Assembly: GCA_949316235.1 (NCBI GenBank)
Contig: OX438743.1
Location: forward strand, 37,541,242-37,605,241
Source: Oegoconia quadripuncta
Taxonomy: Eukaryota; Arthropoda; Insecta; Lepidoptera; Autostichidae
Length of the DNA: 64,000 bases
Reading direction: 5' to 3'
Made by a program: the position numbers and the translations under genes. The notes under the pieces are model-generated. The model did no database searches. It saw only the letters and a program-made list of their open reading frames with translations, and was not told the DNA's origin. This document shows positions 56,965 through 64,000 of the stretch, piece by piece (positions within the stretch are counted from its first letter, which is position 1; every line of letters begins with the position of its first letter).

Positions 56965-57769
56965 ATAAGCTGTGATAGTTTTCCTTTTAACTTCGTTATA
57001 TTTTATCACGTATCCAAAAATAACCGTTTAGCTGGCAAGGGATAAAGGGGGGAACAATTGACTCTAACAAAGATTAGCACTTAAAAGCTAATATTTCGCA
57101 AACGGCTCTCTGAATCGAAAAACTCTAATATTTTTGAACGATCTATCCACCGACATTGCACACGATGAGGTACAAAAATAAAAATTCGACCCCAAAATTT
57201 CTTAAAGAATACCTCCTCGAAAATACGAGAAGGTACTCTTTAAGATTTTTTTTTTTCAAGATTTTCATACCAAATTACAGCTTTCTAGTAATAACAGCAT
57301 TTGAGTTGACCACAATCAGATACCTGATACACAGACAGATTGATCTTACACTTCAAAATTCGTCAAGCCATTTAGGCTAATATAGTTAAAATACAAGTAC
57401 ATACATACATACACACACCCCAAAAACATTACTTACCTACCCGGGGCAGTCGGGTAAAAAACTAATCGCTAAGTAAAAACAACGGTGGGCGTGGTCAAAC
57501 CTTGGATAGACTTCCAATATTTTCATACCGAGCATTCAATGCTTAGAAGAACAGATCGTTATCATCAATAAAAGGCTGTTGTACTTGATATGATGGACTG
57601 TGGCCACCAGGTTAACAAAAATTCAGTACTCCACCACGTTGGGTCCGGGTGTGCAGAGGAAAAGTAAGACAGTTGAATACACCTACTGTTGATGAATAGA
57701 TGGTATTTATACATATATATTAATGCGTGGTGGAACCACACAGACAAGCCTTTTTCAAGTAACACCTAG
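56965..57769. other. No gene recognised
   Basis: AT-rich, with (CATA)n at about 57400-57415 and a ggcagtcgggtaaaaaac block related to 40200. Confidence 0.4.
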
Positions 57770-57975
57770 GGTACCAGCTGCATCTACAGTACCTCTATGC
57801 TGCTTCTACTTTGTGTCTACGTCGCGATTACACTGCGTCTATGCTGCACCTCCACTAATGTAAGCGGACTCAAAACCTATATAAACATATAGACAGCTGT
57901 CAATGCCTATAACGATCGGTTGCATCTAGCTGACTATAGCATGTCAAATAAAACAACAGTTTTCCAGCTTTCTTT
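57770..57975. repeat. Minisatellite-bearing repeat, second copy
   Basis: A few 12-bp units (ctacagtacctc, tatgctgcttct, ctacgtcgcgat) followed by gacagctgtcaatgcc, catctagctgactatagc and tgtcaaataaaac, the same order as 33480-34140. Confidence 0.55.
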
Positions 57976-58004
57976 ATATAAGGCTATAAATATGAAAATA
58001 AGTC

Positions 58005-58120
58005 ATCATCATCATATCAGTCACAGGAAGTCCAGTCCATTACTGTACATGCCTCTCTGATGGATTTTAACGCCGACCGGTTGGAAGCGACTTCCAACGA
58101 CTTTCGTCTGGTCATCGGTC
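58005..58120 (-). repeat. RTE-type LINE 3' terminus fragment
   Basis: catcatcatcatatcagtca and gaccggttggaagcgactt match the antisense of the RTE tails at 20400 and 44490. Confidence 0.5.
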
Positions 58121-58489
58121 TACTTTGTCGGGACTTGATCCCGAATATATAATATAAAGTAGCGGAGGACAATAATAAATAGCTAATTGGAATAAAAGTA
58201 AAACAACATGATGGTGATGAAAAGCATATTAACATTTTGACAAAACGAGAAAACAAAAGAACATAAAAAAGAAAATAAAAATTAGGTTCTAAATATTAAC
58301 AACATATTGCCTGCTTTATAAAATAAACAGCAAACACTTATTACTGAAATTCTATAACAATATCTTATCAATTATATATAATATGTAATTATAAATAATC
58401 TTTATTGTTTCTCACACAAGGTAAATAAACAGAAGGTAAAGTAATGATATAAACAAAAGCATAACACTAGAGCGCTGGTTGTTGTCAAG

Positions 58490-59140
58490 TAAGGTTCCAT
58501 ATTAGAGATGTTGTCAGGTACTTTTATGTCCTTATCAAAAGCACATTTCCTATCGTGAAGAATAGTAGGACCATACCACCATAAGTAACAGTCACCAACC
58601 TCTGCAGGGTTGATGCCACGACAGATACAAACCGCCGCATTGTCATGAATGCTTACAAAACGCCAGTAACAACTAGATGTTGAGCAATATTTAGTCCATT
58701 AGTCAATCAGGCACTTAATCTCGTCACCTCAGTATGAATCCACGCAAGCGCGACTAGTGAGTCAGCAAATAAATAAATTTCATCTATCTTCACCTGCAAC
58801 TGCAATGTATCGTGAAGTCTTCTTCACCTTCTTCAATAGCTTCTTTTAACTTAGCCTGGGCAATGCTCAACTCTTAATAACCGGATGGGACTAGCGACAT
58901 CCGCGAGTCTCATCAACTGAAACGTTACTGCATCTTTGGTGGAAATATACCAACCCACTGAAATGAGCTTCATTTCTAGACTACTTCTTAGCTAGACTAC
59001 TAGTTAATGTCTAGATGAATATTCCAGTCTCAGCTGCCCACAATTTTTGAATAAATTTTTTTGCAGTACCATTATAGGACTGATGAAGCCTCGCTCGTTT
59101 TTATAGGCTTAATTATTCAAATTACGTCTCCAATATACCT
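58490..59140 (-). pseudogene. BEL/Pao retrotransposon pol remnant
   Basis: Decayed minus-strand pieces in the right order: GFISPIMVLQKNLFKKLWAA (after the RT palm), ADSLVALAWIHTEVTRLS (RNase H), then CRGINPAEVGDCYLWWYGP (linker before integrase). These match the BEL/Pao pol layout. Stops and frameshifts lie between them and no LTRs are seen. Confidence 0.65.
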
Positions 59141-59499
59141 CTATGAGATAGCAATTATGTAAGTCTTGCTATCTCAGAGAGAGTATTTTCCCTGGGCTAT
59201 TTGTTAAATTTTGAGTGTACAGATAAAGATCTTTTGTAGATAAGTAGTCCAACAAAATAATTACGCAAAGATCATTTCGGACAAGGTAACTGACACCATT
59301 GTCTTAACCCGGAATAAACAATAATAACAATTAACTTTAAATACCACAAAGTTACATTCAAAATTGCATCAAATTAATGTTATCTTATATTATTATATGT
59401 TGTGTCAAAAATACAATATTAAATAAACTTTTGCATAACAGTAACTTAATAAACTTAGTAACAAATTTATTACTATATAAGTATATTTTTATTTATATA

Positions 59500-59633
59500 C
59501 TACGGGTTAACACTTGACTTCAATCACACCTGATGTTAAGTGAAAATGAGGCGTACTGACCCGGAAACCCCATCTTATTTGGGGAACTGGTTATCTTATC
59601 TCTGACAACCGAAACACAACAATGATTTTAACA
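59500..59633 (-). repeat. SINE family A 3' fragment
   Basis: tacgggttaacacttgactt, cctgatgttaagtgaaaatg, gtactgacccggaaacccc, cttatctctgacaaccg; head missing. Lies beside duplication copy 2. Confidence 0.65.
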
Positions 59634-60045
59634 TATTATATAATATGTTAATAGCTTAATTTTTTTAAGCATATATGCTTTGCGTCATTTGTCGGTTGCG
59701 TTTGTAGCCTATTCCACATAATTACTACATTAAATTAAATAAATATAAAAAACTTGGAGAAAATATGAATTTCAAATTAATTTCGCATTATGGAAACCCT
59801 ACGAATCCCGTCAGTCGCATATAATTCTACGCCGACGTCGAAGATGGTTTTGAAAAATAAATATTACGCTACCTCTGCCAATATCTTCTACTTCACTTAC
59901 CTAATATGCCTTATTTTTTTCTTTACGGTAAAAAAACTCATCCGGTAAAACTATACCCCATGCATATAACCCAAACATGTTGCAGCCCCTTACTCCATGA
60001 TAGTCGGTTAACACAACAGTTTTAATAAAACAGTCCATCGTGATG

Positions 60046-60200
60046 TCAATTTCTTCGCTGGATAGCTATATGGTGACCAGAGTTGGGTTTCAAGACAACG
60101 TGTAATCGGAGTACCAGTTTCGTGTAATCAGCACTGATTCGATAATGCCGGAGTAAATGAACGAGAGACGTCTTCATTGACATCATGCCATATGCTTTAC
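60046..60200 (-). CDS. P450 copy 2, C-terminal exon
   Basis: Same 155-nt exon and ggttccag acceptor as exon 10 of copy 1, ending in the same IAIQRRN and TGA. Three residues differ, all in the last 20 codons. Confidence 0.86.
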
Positions 60201-63011
60201 CTGGAACCACATTACTAATATTTTATACAAACGTAGGGTTTTACTATTTTGAAGAAAAGGGGAGTTCATCCACCTGGCTGTTAGTATCACACCCACCCGG
60301 GACAGCTGTCCGACAGTTAATTATTGCCTATACTATACAATAAACTGCCAACCGAAATCAAAGAATCAAGGTCAATATTCGGTTTCAATAATAAACTAAA
60401 AACGAGTTTAGTAAAGAAGGCCTACTACTCAGTAAATGAATTTCTGCACGAGTGAGCACAAACGATCGAACACTATTTATTATATGAATTGTTATTTTTG
60501 ACTTATTAATTATAAAATTGTTTATTTATAATATTTGTGAATTAATGGATTATTGATTTGTTTAATTCCTGCATCATGGATTCAAAGGATAATTGAATTG
60601 TTTACTTATTGAAATAAATTTAATAGAATTGCGCTGAATTGAAAATGCTCAATGTTCAATAAAATATTGACAATGTTAAATAATTTAATCATTGACAGTG
60701 TAAATTACAAATAAATCTGAATATATATAGATTCAATGTTTTTGAAAAACTTAGTTGGCACGATTCCGGATTCGTACTCTGATTGAATCAGCGTAACACC
60801 CCTACACAGAGTATATCTAAAAATTTAGTCGAATTCTATGTCGAATGTTCAACCCAAATATAATAAGCAGTCGGAAAAGTTCGCGGCCTTTTTGTAGTAA
60901 AAATAATAAAGATTTTTTTTCAGTTTTTATTTTTTTATTTCTTTATTAAGAGCCCATAGTGTCCCACTGCTGGGCTAAGGCCTCCCTCATCTGTTTCCAA
61001 TCGTTTCTGTTCTTGGCGAGCACAAACCATCCCTTATCAAAACTGTCAAGCTCGTCTCTCCACCGTTTTCGCGGTCTGCCCCGTTTGCGTCTGGCGGTTG
61101 TAGGAGTCCAAATAGTGGACGCATTTGCCCACAACTCGCACGGCATGCGGCCCACGTGACCCGCCCAGTCCCACTTCAACGTTGCCGCTTTTTTCCCTAC
61201 GTCAAAGATCCGAGTCCGTGAGCGTAGTGTAGCATTTCTGACGCGGTCGATCAGTTTGACTCCCAGTATGCTACGTTCCATGCTCCTCTGGCAAACCCTG
61301 AGTTTTGATTTCTGACGTTCCGTCAAAGACCAAGTCTGAGCACCGTATGTAAGAATGGGAAGAATGCACATGTCCATAAGCTTTCGCTTTAGTGCCATTG
61401 GAAGGTCTCCCTTCATGAACTCTTTCATAGACTTTTTTTTCAGTTATATAATGTTTATTCAATGAAGTAATGTCCATTTAATTCTACAATCTTTCGCAAT
61501 TTTTCTGGCATTTGTATATGGCAGAACCATTATCCGGTCGTAAAAAAATTTTCGGGGTTTATTTTTTATTTTATAGATGAGGGAGGCCTTTGCTCTGGAA
61601 CACTATTATAGGCTCTTAATAATAATAACAAAGGGCGAAAAACTGATTTGAATCATTTATGCAGTCTTCCCTCGAATGCTATTTTACTCCATTTACGAGT
61701 TTTGTAAAGAGCGGAATAAATGATAATCCGAAGGTGCTATGTCTGGACTGTATAGAGGATGCAGTAAATCCCAACCAAGGTCCATCAATTTTTGTTTTAA
61801 TCGACAAAGGTGTATGCGGTCGAGCATTGTTCGGATGGAGGACTACATCTTTTCTAATCATGAATTCCGGCCGTTTTTCTTTAAGAGCTTGTTACAGATT
61901 TTCTTATTGCTGACAGTAGACATAAGAACTAATCGTTTGGCCATGTGGCAAATGCTCATAACATAGTACACAATGCCTTTCCAATACCACCATACACACA
62001 ACATGACTTTGTTCGGAGTAAGGACAGCCTTTGGGACTATTTGCGATGGCACACCTCGCTCAGACTAAGATCGTTTACGAACATTATTATCGTAGGTGAT
62101 CCACTTCTCATCGCCAGTTACTATTTTTTTCAAAAACGGATCGATTTCATTTCGTTTGAGCAATATCTCGCAGATGGAAATTCTGTTCACCAAGTCTCTG
62201 TCACTCAAATCGTGTGGTACCCAAATATTTAGTTTATTCACTTAACCATGTTTATGCAAGTGTTCCAAAACTGTTGAATGGTGAATGCCAAGCTCTTCTG
62301 CAATTCGGTGACTGCTTATATGTCGATCTTCTTCAAAATAACACTTAAAATTCATGCATTCAAAATGGCCGCGAGCTTTTCCGACTAATATGTATAACTA
62401 ACTTCACTTAGATATATTAAACTCATCTGTTTTCACATCTTAGTGTTGGTGACACCACTTTATTCTCTAATGACCGTATTGGTGAAGCGATATTAGGATT
62501 GAGATCGAATCTCACTCGCCATATGATATTTTTAACACGATACACGACAGTATCGCTATTTATGTAAATATTTGCGATGTAATATCTACTTTGTATTATG
62601 TTATGTAATTTTTTCTGCTTTTGTGTATATTTCGTGGTTCGTTTAGTATGTCAAATAAACGCTTTCTATTGTAGATACTCTTTTTCTATTAGTTTTAGAA
62701 ACCCATGTGTTCTTATTTAGAATATTTATTTTATACTATCGATTTGCAACATTATGATAATAAATAGGAAGAACCTAGCAGCCAAGATGAAAACGTGTCG
62801 ACAGAAGTAAAGATAACAAATCTCAGATTACCTGGGCAACCGCGTTTACCCCAGCTGAAGCCGGCGAAAGCAACAGGGCAGGCAGGCAGTGTAGTTGGAT
62901 CTAGCCAACGCTCTGGTCGAAACTCGTTTGCATCTTTACCCCATATAGGTGATCGGTGTATCCCGCTAGTTAATACGACACATCTGCTGCCAGCATACAA
63001 TGTGTATTTTT
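60046..63011 (-). CDS. Second P450 copy, 3' part only (two exons)
   Basis: Paralogue of the gene at 35-49 kb, made by duplication of about 34.9-37.3 kb. The heme-binding exon (63011-62832) and the C-terminal exon (60200-60046) have the same lengths (180 and 155 nt), phases, splice sites and stop as copy 1. They differ at only four residues: Ala to Val, Phe to Leu, Asp to His and Asn to His. No frameshift or stop is present. Their intron is 2631 bp because it carries a mariner element with an RTE fragment inside. Homology to copy 1 stops at about 63118, where unrelated sequence and a LINE begin, and no K-helix exon is seen up to 64000. It is either the 3' end of a tandem gene continuing past the window or an orphan fragment under little decay so far. 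Confidence 0.85.
60927..61432 (-). mobile_element. RTE LINE 3' fragment inserted in the mariner
   Basis: 5'-truncated insertion on the minus strand with a 13-bp target duplication, ttttttttcagtt at 60914-60926 and 61433-61445. Contains the open C-terminal frame described at 60946-61428. Confidence 0.8.
60946..61428 (-). pseudogene. RTE reverse transcriptase C-terminal domain, open frame
   Basis: 160 codons without a stop: MALKRKLMDMCILPILTYGA, QTWSLTERQKSKLRVCQRSM, RTRIFDVGKKAATLKWDWAG, RRKRGRPRKRWRDEL, ending DTMGS. This is the thumb and C-terminal region of RTE-class endonuclease-reverse transcriptases. The catalytic domain is not included. The intact frame suggests a recent insertion. Confidence 0.85.
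61566..61620 (+). repeat. Tiny RTE 3' end inside the mariner, opposite orientation
   Basis: gatgagggaggcctttgctc, ggaacactattataggctct then taataataataa matches the 3' end of the RTE at 60943-60990 in inverted orientation, with a (TAA)n tail. Confidence 0.6.
62832..63011 (-). CDS. P450 copy 2, heme-loop exon
   Basis: Same exon boundaries as exon 9 of copy 1 (tttttctag acceptor, gtaatc donor). Retains PERW and FSWGKRGCPG. One residue differs (CPVAF instead of CPAAF). Confidence 0.88.
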
Positions 63012-63189
63012 CTAGAAAAAAATGCGCTTCGATTATTTAAGTTCATGAAATACTTAAACAGGCATTTGTTATACCTAGCTCAAGCAACAGTCTTACATAG
63101 ACTTTAATGTGCAAACCAAATAATTATGCATATACATATGTATATGGTTATGTTTGTGACCAGAAAAATAAAGATTTTATCGAATTATA

Positions 63190-63990
63190 ATAATACCAGT
63201 TTGCCAGGGAGTACACATCCTTACTACTTGTCCAGTAGTTAGGGCATGGTATTCGGGTATGCGAACTCGGCACCCGAAGCTGCCACTGACTCCAATGTAT
63301 GTTCCGAGTCAGGGGTATTCTTAATTTACCTTTTCCTACCCAATTGCCCTTAATATCCTTCTCACTGTCATCCAATCCTTTCTCTTTCTCTTTCCGCCAA
63401 TCCAAGGTCTGCCGTGCCGAGGGATGCGGCTAGGGGCAAGCCTAGTCTTGAGCATGCTGATTTACCCTTGATTAGAGCGACCCCAGATAAAGGCTAGCTT
63501 TGTCCTGGCATGCGGAGCTCTGCCGGGATCGACATAATTTCCCTAGCTACTCGTGGGGACGCAAAGGATAAAAAAGAAATGAATCATCTGAATGGCGGCG
63601 ACATGATTCGCCAACCGTCATGCCTCGTTTCTTGAGGGGGCGAAAAGTGGGCTATGGAGAGCCGCTTTGCCACACTGAGAGGAGAAATGCATGGTAAAAT
63701 AGGTGAGGTTTGTCAGATGATGGATAATAGACGGATTTATGTTTTATGTGTGAATGAGGCAAAGCGAAAAGGATGTGACACCACCAAACACCAGGCACGC
63801 GTACTGGTCTGGTGTTCCCCTAACCAACCGAGGCTGTCAAGTCGTTACTCCTAGAATGACTGAGTGTGTAAATGAGTTTGTGTGCGTAAGTCCAAGACTT
63901 ATCTGGATGACACTGAAAGTGGGACTGACCCGTATCTTTTTGTCAGAAGTTTATGCTTCGACAGATGTGGGTCTTAGCAAATCCAAATGA
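63190..63990 (+). mobile_element. Non-LTR retrotransposon 5' region with endonuclease domain (runs off the window)
   Basis: 63400-63600 is a GC-rich leader (gccgggatcgacataattt, ctactcgtggggacgcaaag). From about 63655 broken frames read MMDNRRIYVLCVNEAKRKGC (consensus VLCVNETKxKG of the apurinic-type endonuclease), LVWCS/SGVPLTNRGCQ, MTECVNEFVCVSPRLIWM and LKVGLTRIFLSEVYASTDV. A frame change near 63830 means it is already damaged. The element is in plus orientation and continues beyond the window. Confidence 0.7.
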
Positions 63991-64000
63991 CCAAAAAGAA

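Larger units (their letters stand above)
60866..62388 (-). mobile_element. Mariner element in intron of P450 copy 2, broken
   Basis: Inverted termini gtcggaaaagttcgcggcc (60870) and gtcggaaaagctcgcggcc (minus strand, ending 62386), with TA at both flanks. The minus-strand transposase relic runs: SHRIAEELGIHHSTVLEHL, a stop, NIWVPHDLSDRDLV, IVTGDEKWITYDN (first Asp), KVMLCVWWYWKGIVYYVM, a frameshift, DVVLHPNNARPHTPLSIKTK (second Asp changed to Asn), then PEKLRKIVELNGHYFIE and a stop. The N-terminal HTH is deleted. Two RTE pieces sit inside it. Confidence 0.8.
59860..63118. repeat. Segmental duplication, copy 2 (partner 34900-37303)
   Basis: Aligns collinearly with 34900-37303: C-terminal P450 exon, intron, heme exon and flanks. 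Gaps are explained by later insertions. Copy 2 alone has the long mariner plus RTE (60866-62388). Copy 1 alone has a SINE (35342-35813) and a poly(T)-headed insert (about 36585-36733). Confidence 0.85.

Noticed and set aside
62752..63000. P450 copy 2 heme exon as a single-exon ORF
   Set aside because: The open frame runs through the GT donor into intron; the spliced model with 60046-60200 restores a normal C-terminus.

Overview
This is a nuclear genome window from an insect, most likely a moth or butterfly. The evidence is AT-rich intergenic DNA, GT-AG introns, a CYP340-like cytochrome P450 of the CYP4 clan, and repeat families typical of Lepidoptera (tRNA-headed SINEs, Lep1/MINE-like Helitron-type repeats, RTE, R1/Jockey and BEL/Pao fragments). 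There is also a short TTAGG tract, the insect telomere motif. I see no bacterial genes, CRISPR array, bona fide tRNA gene or rRNA gene.

The only complete cellular gene I can support is a P450 on the minus strand. Its ten coding exons run from 48731 down to 35064. Joined at GT-AG boundaries they keep frame throughout and give 494 residues, a normal microsomal P450 length. The membrane anchor, proline hinge, C-helix WxxxR, I-helix GGHDTS, ExxR, PERW and FxxGxRxCxG motifs are all present. The last coding exon (35064-35218) is short and lies 1.8 kb beyond the heme-binding exon, so it is easily missed. Nearly every intron carries transposon remnants.

A second copy of the 3' part of this gene lies at 60046-63011. 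It has two intact exons (heme-binding and C-terminal) that differ from the first copy at only four of about 110 residues. The upstream exons must lie beyond the right edge of the window or be missing. The duplicated block is about 34.9-37.3 kb versus 59.9-63.1 kb. Its intron records later history: a SINE and a poly(T)-headed insert are only in copy 1, and a nearly full mariner with an RTE fragment inside it is only in copy 2, reduced to a stub in copy 1.

From 1 to about 34 kb I find no host gene. This part holds decayed repeats. The best preserved is a 778-bp PIF/Harbinger element with TTA target duplications and two convergent ORFs, one of them a MADF-domain ORF. Others are a three-copy family of about 420-bp TA-flanked inverted-repeat elements, 5S-rRNA-derived SINEs, three tRNA-headed SINE families, several palindromic MITEs, and a 12-bp minisatellite-bearing repeat. 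A GC-rich island at 30.7-31.2 kb is the one non-repeat region that could be a promoter or 5' exon. From 49 to 60 kb lie nested SINEs, a mariner transposase fragment, a Jockey/CR1-type reverse transcriptase fragment and a BEL/Pao pol remnant. The right edge (63.2-64 kb) enters the 5' part of a non-LTR retrotransposon with an endonuclease domain.
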